Source of the DNA: Mycoplasma_H phocimorsus
Lineage (GTDB): Bacteria > Bacillota_I > Bacilli_A > Mycoplasmatales > Metamycoplasmataceae
DNA: 21,191 bases
Direction: 5' to 3' (one strand)
Assembly (NCBI RefSeq): GCF_030077865.1
Contig: NZ_JASDDP010000001.1
The translations under genes and the position numbers were made by a program. Shown here one piece after another: positions 1 to 10,558 of this stretch (position 1 is the first letter of the stretch; the number at the start of each line of letters is the position of its first letter). Below the pieces are notes generated by a model. The model worked only from the letters and a program-made list of their open reading frames with translations. It searched no databases and was not told where the DNA came from.

Positions 1-56
1 AGGTAAAGATATACAATGATATAAATAGATCTATTCGTTTATAGCATACAAAATAA

Positions 57-103
57 AGAAAAAACTCAAATTCAGGAAATTTTAAGCCTGTATTTGAGTT
101 TTT
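57..103 (-). terminator. Rho-independent terminator after the short lipoprotein gene
   Basis: The 17-base arms at 60-76 and 87-103 pair with one mismatch around a 10-base loop. On the minus strand the second arm runs into a T-rich tract (bases 65 down to 52). It lies just after the TAA stop at 109-111, so it ends the minus-strand transcript. It is the best-formed terminator in the left part of the window. Confidence 0.85.
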
Positions 104-108
104 AATAC

Positions 109-372
109 TTAACTTGGAAACTCGGGATTTATTTGAAAATTACTCTGTAAATTGCTTGGCATTAAAATACTTTTATTTGTTGTTTTTTGCCCTGTTTGTA
201 ATTTAATTTCTTTACTTAATTCTATATTTTTATAATTTTTAATATTTTTATTTTCTATTAATGATAAAAATTTATTATTAATATTTTTTTGTTTAGAACA
301 ACTAATTAATGTAACTGCATTAATAACAAGCAATGAAGAAGAAATGGTTACTAATTTAATTATTTTTTTCAT
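109..372 (-). CDS. Very short predicted lipoprotein (87 aa), function unknown
   Basis: The N-terminus has two lysines, a hydrophobic stretch and the lipobox LISC, predicting lipidation at Cys25 and a mature protein of only about 63 residues. The mature part is Asn/Lys/Ile-rich with no recognisable domain. A Shine-Dalgarno-like AAGGAAAG lies just before the ATG, and a strong terminator follows the stop. Between it and MIP-1 lies another terminator (464-504), so it is probably its own transcription unit. A TATAAT at 438-443 on the minus strand is a possible -10 box. It could be a genuine small surface lipoprotein or the retained 5' end of a larger lipoprotein gene that was deleted. The intact signal, ribosome site and terminator favour an expressed gene. 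Confidence 0.7.
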   Translation of the reverse strand: MKKIIKLVTISSSLLVINAVTLISCSKQKNINNKFLSLIENKNIKNYKNIELSKEIKLQTGQKTTNKSILMPSNLQSNFQINPEFPS

Positions 373-437
373 TTTCTTTCCTTGATATTTATAACAAAAT
401 TTTTATTACTTTTTGTTTTTTTAGATAAATTAAATTA

Positions 438-443
438 ATTATA
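438..443 (-). promoter_or_regulatory. Possible -10 box for the short lipoprotein gene
   Basis: The minus strand reads TATAAT here, between the MIP-1 terminator and the 87-aa lipoprotein start at 372. A leader of about 60 bases would contain the AAGGAAAG ribosome site. The surroundings are so AT-rich that chance is a real alternative. Confidence 0.35.
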
Positions 444-463
444 TTATTAAAAAATTAAATTAA

Positions 464-504
464 AAACACTAAAAATTACATAATATTTGCAATTTTTAGT
501 GTTT
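464..504 (-). terminator. Rho-independent terminator after MIP-1
   Basis: Perfect 14-base inverted arms at 464-477 and 491-504 flank a 13-base loop. On the minus strand a T-rich run follows (463 downward). It sits about 30 bases after the MIP-1 stop at 534-536 and probably ends the MIB-MIP transcript. Confidence 0.8.
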
Positions 505-533
505 ATTTTACTAATTAATAAATATAATAATTG

Positions 534-2981
534 TTAATTTTTGAATTTAAAATTTGAAGGAATATTGTTTTCATGTGTACCATTAGGCAACAATAATGTT
601 TTAATATTGTCATAATTTCTTCTTAGCTCTTCACGATAAGAATTTTTTTGATTTTTTCCAGTACCATAAATAAGGTCATATTGTGGTAAATTATAATCAC
701 CAAATAATCCTTGATAGTCATATCCTTCACATCTAAGGGCAACAGCTAATCCTGTTCCTATTTCAGCAAATCTTCCATATTTATAATGAAATGCGCCAAT
801 AAGTTCATTTTTTTGATTTCTCAATGAACTTCCGCTAGCTCCACCGCCTGGAGCATAAAATCTTGGAGTATATTCAAGTGACATACTAATATATTCTTTA
901 CCGTCGGGTGCTATATAAAAACCTTTACCATTTTCATTAGGAACAGAAAGAAAAGAATCTACTATGCCAGGCTTTTCAATAAATGTTCTAAGGCCTATTT
1001 GCTGTGAAATTCTTTCACCATTTTCATTTTTTTTAAAATTATTATTAAAATAATCACTATTAATATTTGTTCAAAGCGATTGTTTTAAAGCGCTATTTTC
1101 AATATAATTAGCATTTTGTTTAGCTTTATTATTTAATTTTAAAAAATAATCAAATTGAGTAGAAGGATAGCCTAAAATGAAAAAAGAATCTTTATCATTA
1201 GTAATTTCTTTATTTAAAGGAATGTCAATTTTGGCATATTGCTTTAAATAACTATTAGCCAATAATTTAATCTGTTTTTCTTTATTAAAAGAATCGGCGT
1301 AATTATTTGTAAATAATCTTGCAAGCTCAGCAGGAAAATTTATTGTTTCTTTATTTCTATAAGGTATTGAAAATCCTGAATCTTGATTATTACTAATTTC
1401 AACTTTATTTAAATCTTTAATTTTACTAAAATCAATTTCAATAACTGCAAAATCAGCAAATTCTTCAACGTCCTGATATTTTTTGGCTTGTTTTTCAATT
1501 AAAAAATCTGATGGCTTGCTTTTAAGATAATCTTTGGCACTAAAAATTACTTTAAAAGCATTATAAGCATCTAATTTTTGAAGATTATCATCCCTTAAAT
1601 TATTATAATCTTGTAAATGAAATGAGAATGAATCAAATGAGCTATCATTTTCATTCGGTTTTAATTCTTGATTAATGTTTATAGAGTTATTTGCTCTAGA
1701 AATATTAATATCAATAATATTTTTATTTAAAGCATCTGCAACATGAGCATTCGTTCCAAAGAAAAACTTAGTTGGATAGCCTTCTTTAGAAATTTCAGCA
1801 TCTAAAATTCACATTGTTCCAAAAGAATTATTTATTTTAAAATTATTTGGTTCAAAAATTTTATATTCTTCTTTCTTATAAATTTCTTCATTACTACTTT
1901 CATTTATAGAAAATCCTAAATATGACTTATTAACTAAAAAATGATAATTTTTAGCATTTTTTAATTTACTAATATAGTCTTCCGTAATCTTTTTAGCTTG
2001 TAAAAAAAGATCATCTGATTCTTTTTTAGCTAAAGAAAGAAGAATATTGCTTTTAGCATATACATCATTTACTCAAATAATAATATCTTTTTTCTCGTAA
2101 TCTTTTAAATCATATTTATAACTTTCAATCTTTGGAAGAGCTTGTTTAAAAGCTATATCCAGATCATTAACTCTTTCTTGCAAAGTTTTTTTATTTCTAT
2201 TTACGAAGCTAATTCCATAGCTTTGTAAAGCAATATCTTTATATTTATTATTAATAATTTTTCTTGCAAGACCGCCAATAAGATATTTATTAGAAACATC
2301 AAATGAATCTCATTCTGAAGCAGCTAATGCTCTGTGTCCTTCAAACATTTGAAGCTTGCCATCTTTTGAAGGCAAAGTAAAATTTTTAATAAGTGAATTT
2401 TCAAAATTATCAAGTCCTAATTGTGCTGCTTTTTTATTGTATTTTTCAATACTTTCTTCATCTCTAAGTAAATCAGTACGATAATTTTTCAATTCACCCC
2501 TAATTCTACTTAAAGCTAAATCTCGATATGTGGCATTGTCATATTCAAATTTTTCTTTATTAGAAAGTTTTGAATATAAATCAACATCAAGTTTTTGATT
2601 TTCTTCAGGTTTAAAGCCTTTAACAAGGATTGAATTTCGATTTTTAATTAAATTATCTTGTTTAGATTTGATAATAAAAACTATTTTTAAAGTTAAATTT
2701 TTAAAATCTTTTTTAAGTTCCTCAATTTCAACATCGTATTTAAAAGCATCTAAATCGAGTATTTCATATTTAATATTGTTTTTAAAAACTTCTGAAAGCT
2801 TTATTTGATCTTGAGTTACAACTTCATTATTATCTAATTTAAATTTAATGTTGCTAATTGAAGTAAGAATTGCTTTTTTATTAGAGTTTATTTCTTTATT
2901 ATTAATGTTACAAGAAACAGCAATTGAACCAATTGCTGTTGATAAAGAAAAAACAAAATAGGATAATATTATTTTTTTCAT
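534..2981 (-). CDS. mip: MIP-1: mycoplasma immunoglobulin protease, DUF31 serine protease lipoprotein (815 aa)
   Basis: This is a surface serine protease that, in the characterised MIB-MIP system, cleaves the heavy chain of antibody captured by MIB. The gene reads through several UGA (Trp) codons. A lipobox (AVSC) predicts lipidation at Cys24. One lipoprotein-associated N-terminal repeat covers about residues 39-124, a helical region about 130-385, and the protease domain about 386-815. The likely catalytic residues are His413 in TNAHVAD, Asp510 in FADFAV and Ser716 in GGGASGSS, giving an intact chymotrypsin-like triad. It starts 9 bases after the MIB-1 stop with only a weak ribosome site (AGAAAG), so translation is probably coupled to MIB-1. 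It is 120 residues shorter than MIP-2, mainly because it has one N-terminal repeat instead of two. Family assignment is firm; IgG as substrate is inferred from the family. Confidence 0.93.
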
Positions 2982-2990
2982 ATTGTCTTT

Positions 2991-5411
2991 CTAATTAAGT
3001 TTTTGTTCTGTAGCTGCAGAAGAAACTTCTACTTTAAAGCCGCGTGATTTTAATGTTTCTTTAAGTTGAGTATTTGATGAATCTACATAAATAGTAGTTT
3101 GATTGCCGTTTAGGCCTGAACCACGTTCCAATAAAATATTAAGATTTTTGAATCCGTCGCCACTTATATTCCCGGCCCCTGTTAACTTAATACTATTTAC
3201 TGAAGTGCTAAAATCAATTCTAGCTCTTGGTGGCCCTGGAGAAACTAGATCAAGAACATCATATTGTGCTTGATCTAAATCGGCTGCTGGGACTTCAAAT
3301 TTATCTCCTGAGCCTTTAAAAGTTAATTTAAGAAGTTTTCTGTGTTTATTATTAGGTTTATTTTTATCATAGAAAATTAAGCCTTTAAGTGTTTTAAGAT
3401 CTGTTCTAGAAAGATCTAATTCAACTGGATATGAGTTATTACCTTCATCATGATCAGGTCTTAAACCATTTCCGAAGCTTCCTTGAAAAATGCCTTCATT
3501 ATTTCTTACATAATAAGCCATTCTTAACCCTTTATTAATTCTTTCTAGATTATTATCTTTAACATCTTCTTGATCAAAATAAAGTGAATCAAATACAATT
3601 CTAGAAGCTACTGTTACACCAGGTATATAGCCAATACCACTGTTATAATCATTAGTATTAACTCAAGCAACACCTTTTAAAGCTCATGGATTAATGCTTC
3701 AAGATTTTCCATCAATAACTCCATTATTTTTAGTTGTAAATAGATCAAGTTGATCTATTTTTTTCTTTTCAAGATGTTTTAAAAATTTTGTATTAGAACC
3801 TTCAAGAATTAATGTTAATTGTGGAACAGTATCTGGTAATGCTTTCATTATTTCGCTAAATGTTGCATCATTGTTATTATTTGTTAAACCTACATTACTT
3901 ATTCTATATTGGGTTATAACTTTCTTTTTATCTGTTAAATCTTTAATTAGTTTAGCAGTTTTAGCTAATCCAGAAGAATTGGAAGCATCAATATCAATTA
4001 CATATCCTTCAGATAGTTTGCCCGCTTTATTCTCTGCATTTTTTATTTTCTTATAAATTTTAATTCCATCAGTAGAACTAACTCCAAATTCTTTAAATTG
4101 ACTAGTAGTTAAATCCTCTGACTTAGTTCAACCCGGAGTATCATTATTTAAAATTCCTTCTGGCGAAATTGGTCAAGTTTCATTAAAGGCAAATGGTCTT
4201 TTTTCAGAATTATCTCTAGTCATTCTACCCGTTACTGAATTATAAAGTGGTGTAAAAGCATATGAATCTAATTCACCATTTTCATTTACATATACATTTC
4301 TTTCAGCTTTTTCAATATATAAACCTTCTTTTAAAAAGTCTTTAACTCTTTGCGAAACAGCGCTTAATTTTGAATAATCAAATACATTAAATAATTCAAT
4401 AAATCTTTCAATTTTTTTATCTTGACTTGTTTTGGCTGCTTCAATAGAAACAATTGAAGAATATTTCGCTTTTCCTTCTTCAGTTAAAAAATTCTGAACA
4501 TTGTTACTCATGAAAAGTTTTTCATATTTCTCAAATTTATTTTCATAATAATTGGCTCAATTAAGTTGAATTTGTTTTACTCTATTTGCTATTTCTCCAT
4601 ATCCATCAGTGCCATTAAAAATTTTTTTATCTTCCTCTGCAAATTTAGTTTGAATTGCAGTAGTTGCATCTTTAACTGCGCCTTTAATTAGTTCATCAGT
4701 CACCTGAACTCTAACACTGCTAGGAACTACTTCAGCAATATAACCTTTTCAATTTTTAATGTCATCATCATCGCTAAATGTATCTCTAGGGCGAATCTCA
4801 TCAACCTCAATATTAACGTTAACTCCATGCAATTCAACTGTTTTACCTACACGTGTTTTTGTACCATTTGAAAAACGATAACTATTAGAAGAAGAATTAG
4901 AATTTGAAGAAGAGAATAAATTTTTAAATGAATCAAAAATAGAAGATGAAGAAGTATTTGGAGTGTGACTTGGAACTGGATTTGGACTAGGAATTGATGG
5001 AGTAGTAATATTTTCGCTTGGTTTAAGATTGGGAATTACTTGTGGTTTTACATCAATATTTGGCGCCTTAATAATTTTTTGTGGTTTATCTTTCTCCTTT
5101 TTAGGAATAAATGGAGAAAGCTTATTTTCATTAATATTAATAGGTTTTTCTGTTTTAGGTATTTCAAGAGGGATGGGATCTTTTTTGGGTTCAATTTTAG
5201 GAACTTCATTCTCAAAATTAAAGTCTGAAATGTAATTTCTTGTATTGTTTTGACTTCTACCATTACTTTGCAACTTATCATTATTTTCTTTAAATATATT
5301 CAAATTACCATCACCTGATGAATATTTAAGACCAAAATAGCCACTTGCTGCTAGCAATGGCATTGAAGTTAAAATACTAGATAAAAGCAATGTTCTATTT
5401 TTTCTTTTCAT
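2991..5411 (-). CDS. mib: MIB-1: mycoplasma immunoglobulin-binding protein (806 aa)
   Basis: MIB captures antibody through its Fab/Fv part and presents it to MIP. A basic start (MKRKNRT) and a hydrophobic segment at about residues 7-25 without cysteine predict an uncleaved membrane anchor with the rest outside. A Pro/Lys-rich then Ser/Asn-rich linker covers about residues 65-180. The core includes MSNNVQNFL at residue 301 and the family signature SINPWALKGVAWVNTNDYN. From residue 631 a C-terminal module of about 176 residues starts at MAYYVRNNEGIFQG and continues with leucine-rich, probably beta-solenoid-like sequence. Several UGA Trp codons are read through. The ATG has AGGGA at 5415-5419 as a ribosome site. 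MIP-1 follows after 9 bases, forming a classic MIB-MIP pair. Its linker is closely similar to that of MIB-3, not MIB-2. Confidence 0.92.
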
Positions 5412-5622
5412 AATTCCCTACTTTAATAATTTAATAATTTATTATTATAAATAATAACATTATCTAATTTATGTGCTTTATTTATATAAAATAAAATAAT
5501 TAAATACTTAAAAATATCAAATGATTTAATAAAACATATATTTAAATAAATTAAATTATATTATTTCATTAATAAGTTTTAACAAGTAATAAAAATTTTT
5601 AAATAAAAGAAAAAACATATTA
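5412..5622 (-). promoter_or_regulatory. AT-rich spacer between MIP-2 and MIB-1, probable MIB-1 promoter
   Basis: This is the only sizeable gap inside the MIB-MIP locus (211 bases). The minus strand has TATAAT at 5444-5449, a candidate -10 box about 33 bases before the MIB-1 start, and AGGGA at 5415-5419 as ribosome site. No convincing -35 is visible. Just after the MIP-2 stop only a weak 7-base inverted repeat (AGTAATA/TATTACT) with a long loop is seen, so read-through from the upstream unit cannot be excluded. Confidence 0.45.
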
Positions 5623-8430
5623 CTAAGCTTTTTCTGTTTCTTCTTTTTTATTTTCTTCTTTTTTATTTTCTTCTTTTTCTATTTTAAATCTAAATTCAGC
5701 AGGTATTGCCTTTTCTTCTGGGCCATTAGGTAAAAGATAAGTTTTTATACCAGGATATAATTTGTTTAATTCATCTCTATATGAATTTTTTTGATCTTTA
5801 CCTTTACCGTATATTAAATCATATTGTGGTAAATTATAATCACCAAATAATCCTTGATAATCAAATCCTTCACTTCTAAGAGCTATAGCTAATCCGGTAC
5901 CTATTTCGCCATATGTTCCATATTTATAATGAAATGCACCAATAATTTCATTATTTTGATTTCTCAATGAACTGCCGCTAGCTCCACCGCCTGGAGCATA
6001 AAATCTTGGTGTATATTCAAGACCCATATTAATAAATTGTTTACCATCAGGCGCTTGATAAAAACCTTGACCATTATTATTAGGGGTTGAAATAAAGGCG
6101 TCAACTATTCCTGGTTTTTCTTTAAATGTTCTTAAGCCAATTTGATAAGAAAGTCTATTTCCTCTTTCATGTTTAATCTCATCAGTGCTATCAAAATTTG
6201 AACTTGCATTTGTTCAAAGTGATTGTTTAAATTTGTCATTATCACGATATTTTTTATAAGTATATTGTTTATCACCTAAACTTAAATAATAATCAAATTG
6301 TGTTGAAGGATAACCTAATAAATAAAGCGAATCAATATCGTTAGGAATATCACCAGATAAAGGAGAATCAATTTTTTGATAATTTTGTAAGTAGCTTTCT
6401 TTTAATAATTTGATTTGTTTTGCTTCGTTTTCTTTTGAAGCATAATCATTAGTTAAATATTTAGCTAATGATTGTGCGCTTTTTATAACATCATTATATT
6501 TGCTAATTTGTGAAACAACACCATTATCATTATAAGTATTGATGCTAATATCTTTAAGGTTTGATATTTGAGCAAAATCAAATCCCATTATTGCAAAGTC
6601 GGCAAATTCTTCATATTTTTCATATTTGATAGCTTGTGATTTAATAAGAAAATCTGAAGGTTTTGAATTCAAGTAATCTTTAGCTATAAAAATATTTTTA
6701 ATAACTTTAGCAGCACTTGCTTCAGTTAAATTATCAATTTTAATTTTTAAGTTTGTTTGTTTGTGAATTGGAAAATTAAATGTTTCGAAATGTGGATCAT
6801 TTTCATTAGGTTTAAGCTCTTGTTTTGTAGCAATTGTTTTATTAGCGCGAGTTAAAGAAACTGAAATAGTATTTGGCCCAAACGCATCTGCAACATGGGC
6901 ATTAGTTCCAAAAAAGAAATGTGTAGGGTATTGTTCTTTGTCTACTATTTCAGCATCAAGTATTCAAATTGTTCCATTTGTAGTACGTAAAATATATTTG
7001 TCAGCTTCAAAATCCTTATAAATATACTTTTTAAATATAGATTCATCAGCTTTTTTATTTAAACTTTCACCACCAAAAGGAACTTTAGAAAATAATTTAA
7101 ATGAAGATAATTTATTAAATTCAGCCTCATAATTAGCGATTATTTCTTCTAGCTGTTTAATATTAGCTTTTTTACCTTGTTCTTTGGCCAATTTACGAGC
7201 AATATTAGCTTTAGCATAAAAGTTATTTAAATGAACAATAACATTTTTTTTATCATTTTCAGATGAAGAATTATCATTTTTTTGCAGTTTTTCAGAAGCT
7301 AATTTAAACGCTTCTTCAATATCATTTACTCTATCTTGTAAATTTCTAACTTCTCTATTAATAAAAGATATAGCAAATGTCTGAAGAGCAATATCTCTAT
7401 ATTTTTCATTAATAAGTTTTCTTGCTAAACCTGCAATTAAACTTGAATTTGCTACACCAAAAGCATCTGTTTTTGAGGGTCCTAAAACTCTACCACCATC
7501 ATCAAAAATCTCTAATTTTTTACCACCTTCATCTTTACTTGGAAGTGTAAAGTTTTTTACTAATAAGTTTTCAAAAGAATCTATTCCTAGTTCTTGTGCT
7601 TTTTGATTAAATCTTTCAATACTATTTTGATCTCTAGATAAAAGTTTACGATAATATTTTGGATCCTTGCCTATTAAGGCTTTTATTTTTTCAACATAAC
7701 TTTTATTATCTTGTTGGAATCTTTCTTCTTGTGAAAGAGCTAAATAAGAAGTAATATCATACTCTTCGGTCGGTTTGCTTATTGAAGAATAAATACCTTC
7801 TTTTTTAAAACCTGTAACTAAATGCTTAATAGTTTCAATTACTTCAGCTTTATTTTTAAGTGTTATATCAATAAACACTTCTAAATCGCCATTTAATTCA
7901 CGGGCATTAATAATTTTATGATCGTAATAATCTAAATTTTTACCTTCAGCTTCATAAGTAATGTTAAGAATATTAACATCCTTAGCATAAATATCTTTAG
8001 ATTCTTGTTCTGCTCCATATTGATTTTTAAATTTAAAATTCTTAAATGTTAAACCTGATTTTGTTCCAATAAATCCAATAATCTTTTTGCTTATTTCGCC
8101 TACTTTAGCATTAGTTTCTTTATCTCTTAATTCAAAAACAATTTCAAGTGTTTTTGAATCTAGATCAGGTTTTAATTTACTAATTTTAAAGTTGTAGTTT
8201 TCAACATCTTCTCCAGTAATATCGTATTGAATATTTTCTCTAATAACTTTAAGTATTTCAATTTGTGAAGAATCAACAAATTCGCCTTTTAAATTTTTAA
8301 ACTTAAAATTACTTAAAGATATATCTACAACTTGCTGCGTTTCTTCTTTTGAATTAGAACAAGAAATTGCTAAAGTAGTGCTTAAGGGAACTAAACTACT
8401 TAATAAAATGCTTAATATTTTTCTTTTCAT
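5623..8430 (-). CDS. mip: MIP-2: mycoplasma immunoglobulin protease, DUF31 serine protease lipoprotein (935 aa)
   Basis: This is the second antibody-cleaving protease of the locus. The lipobox AISC predicts lipidation at Cys24. Two tandem lipoprotein-associated repeats follow at about residues 36-121 and 126-209, each starting near a FKFKN motif and ending in a GF motif. A helical region (about 215-485) contains GLARKLINEKYRDIALQ. The protease domain has likely catalytic His512 (TNAHVAD), Asp611 (FADFAI) and Ser818 (GGGASGSS). UGA codons such as Trp489 are read through. The C-terminus is a short acidic/basic tail of repeated KKEEN-like units that MIP-1 lacks. It starts 8 bases after MIB-2, whose TAG stop overlaps the ribosome site AGGAGA, so translation is coupled. 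The protease assignment is firm; cleavage of host immunoglobulin is inferred from the family. Confidence 0.93.
5638..5678 (-). repeat. 15-bp tandem repeat at the 3' end of MIP-2
   Basis: A unit of 15 bases is repeated about 2.7 times (the As at 5650 and 5665 mark the period). It encodes KKEEN-type units in the MIP-2 tail. Since 15 is a multiple of three, copy-number change would alter tail length without a frameshift. Confidence 0.8.
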
Positions 8431-8434
8431 ATTT

Positions 8435-8441
8435 TCTCCTA
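8435..8441 (-). promoter_or_regulatory. MIB-2 stop overlapping MIP-2 ribosome site
   Basis: On the minus strand the MIB-2 stop TAG (8441-8439) overlaps AGGAGA (8440-8435), which lies 4 bases before the MIP-2 ATG at 8430. This indicates tight translational coupling of binder and protease. Confidence 0.8.
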
Positions 8442-10541
8442 GTTGTAATCTCTTTGAGCTACAACTTTTTTAACATTATATCCCCGGGTTGCCAATCCTT
8501 GTGCTAATGTTGAATTCACACTATCAACATATATGGTTGGATTGTATCCAAAATTATCTTTGGCATAATTAATTAGTAAACGAAGATTATTATATCCTTC
8601 AGGAGTAAGATTATTCTCTCCTGAAATTTTTAAAATGTTTGTTGTAAGTGAATTACTAAATTCAATCTTTGTTGGCGGGAATTGATTTCCTGAATCATCT
8701 AAAACTTCAAATTGTGCTTCATTAAGCTCAGTTGAAGCTATATTAAAAATTTGTGAATTGTTATATAGTGTTAAGTTTTTTAATCTTCTAGGTGCATTGT
8801 AAGGTTTTAATTCATCTTTAAACACCAATCCTCTAAGAGATCTTAAGCTTGGAGCAGTTGAAAGGTTTAATTCAGTTGGATATGAATTACCCCCTTCTTT
8901 ATGATCGGGATCTAAGCCATTGCCAAACTCACCTTGGAAAATTCCTTCATTATTTCTTACATAGTAAGCCATTCTTAAGCCACGATTAATTCTACTTAAA
9001 TCAAGTGCTCCATTTCTTTTGATGATATCTTCTTCATCAAAAGAAAGTGAATTAAAGATAATTCTTGAAGCAATTTTGGCATATTTATTATAGCCAAGAG
9101 GCGAATTGTAATCATTAGTATTTACTCAAGCCACATTTCTTAATGCTAGCGGATTAATACTTCAAGCTTTATTATTATTGTTCGAATTATTTCTAGTTGT
9201 AAATAAGTCTAATTGATCGATTTTTTTGTTCTCGATATGTCTTAAGAATTTAGTATTAGGTCCTTCTAAAATTAATGTTAATTGTGGCAATTGATCAGGC
9301 AATGCCTTCATTATATCTTCAAAATTTTGTTCATAATCATATAAACCAATATTACTAATACGATATTGCGTTACTACTTTCCCATCTTTTTTAAGTTGTG
9401 TAATTAAATTTTTAGTTTTATTATAACCATTAGTATTTGAAGCATCAATATCAACAACTAAGCCTTGATTAAATTTGGTTTTAGCTGTATTTGTCGGCTT
9501 TTTAATTTGTTTATAAATTTTAATTCCGTCATCAGTTTTAATTTGATATTTTTTAAATTCAGAACTTTGAGAAAGATCATCAGTTTTTTCTCAACCAGGA
9601 ATTTCATTATCTAAAATAGCTCCAGGAGAAATTGGTCAATAAGTATCAAACCCGAATGCTCTAAGCTCTTCATTATCTTTTTTCAATCTTGTAGTTACTG
9701 TATTATAAATTGGTGAAAAGGCATGTGAATCTAGTTGACCTTGTTCATTTATATAAACATTTCGCTCATTTTTCTCAATATATAATCCTTCTTTAAGAAA
9801 TTTTTTGACTTGATCAGATACTTCTTTAATTTTTCCATAATCAAAATATAAAAATAGTTCTAAAAATCTCTCGATTTTTTTATCATTATCTACTTTGGCT
9901 TGGGCAATAGTTGGAATATTAGGATATTTTCTTCTTCCTTCAGCTGTTAAGAAATTAACTACATTTTCATTCATGAAAAGACGTTCATATTTATAAAATT
10001 TATTTTCATAATAATTTCCTCAATTAAGTTGAATTTGTCTAATTCTACTCTTACCTTTATCTTGCTTTGAAGAAAATACTTCATAATCAGAATCAGCAAA
10101 TGAATTTTTAAGGGCTTCAGCTCCTGTTTCAACTGATTTTTGAATTAATTCTTTTGTAACATTAAGTTTAAGTTTATTAGGTACTAATAAAGCAGTATAT
10201 GGTTTTCTGTTTTGAATATCTTTATCACTTTTAGAGGTATTCCGCGGAACTATTGCTTTAGCTTCAACTACAACATCAATTCCATAAATTTTTTCATTTA
10301 ATTTTTCTGTTGGCGGATTAACTGGAGGAATTATTTCTTTAGGAGGTTCGGGTTTTTCTGGCTTAACAGGCAATTCTTCTTCAATTTCTTTTTCAGGATT
10401 GAATTCCAAAATTTCATGTTCTTTAAAACGAATTTTTTTGCTAGTTGTTGAATATTTAAATACAAAATAGCTACCAGCTACAAGTATAGGAATTGATCCA
10501 AAAACGGAAGCTAATAAAATTGTTCTTTTCTTTTTATTCAT
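8439..10541 (-). CDS. mib: MIB-2: mycoplasma immunoglobulin-binding protein, short-linker form (700 aa)
   Basis: This is an antibody-capturing partner of MIP-2. A basic start (MNKKKRT) and a hydrophobic segment at about residues 7-25 predict a membrane anchor. The linker is short and Pro/Glu-rich (about residues 45-85) instead of the long Pro/Lys/Ser linker of MIB-1 and MIB-3, which accounts for most of its 100-residue shorter length. The core runs from MNENVVNFL at residue 190 through SINPLALRNVAWVNTNDYN, a variant of the signature that lacks the first Trp of its paralogs. The C-terminal module starts at residue 524 (MAYYVRNNEGIFQG) and covers 177 residues. UGA is read as Trp. AGAGGT at 10546-10551 is the ribosome site, 17 bases separate it from MIB-3, and MIP-2 follows after 8 bases. 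It is the most divergent of the three MIBs. Confidence 0.92.
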
Positions 10542-10545
10542 ATTT

Positions 10546-10551
10546 ACCTCT
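10546..10551 (-). promoter_or_regulatory. Ribosome-binding site of MIB-2
   Basis: AGAGGT on the minus strand lies 4 bases before the MIB-2 ATG, inside the 17-base gap after MIB-3. There is no room for a promoter or terminator, so MIB-3 and MIB-2 are co-transcribed. Confidence 0.75.
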
Positions 10552-10558
10552 TTTGTTT

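Noticed and set aside
3871..4056. Plus-strand open frame of 61 codons
   Set aside because: It lies inside MIB-1 in antisense, has no ribosome site, and its hydrophobic residues only mirror the AT-rich coding strand.
5029..5281. Overlapping open frames on both strands in the MIB-1 linker
   Set aside because: They are shadows of the repetitive Pro/Lys linker. A similar antisense frame occurs at the matching place in MIB-3 (12555-12773) because the linkers are homologous, not because of a conserved antisense gene.
5638..5678. CRISPR-like or regulatory direct repeats
   Set aside because: The 15-bp units are contiguous with no spacers, lie in frame inside MIP-2 and are explained by a repeated protein tail.
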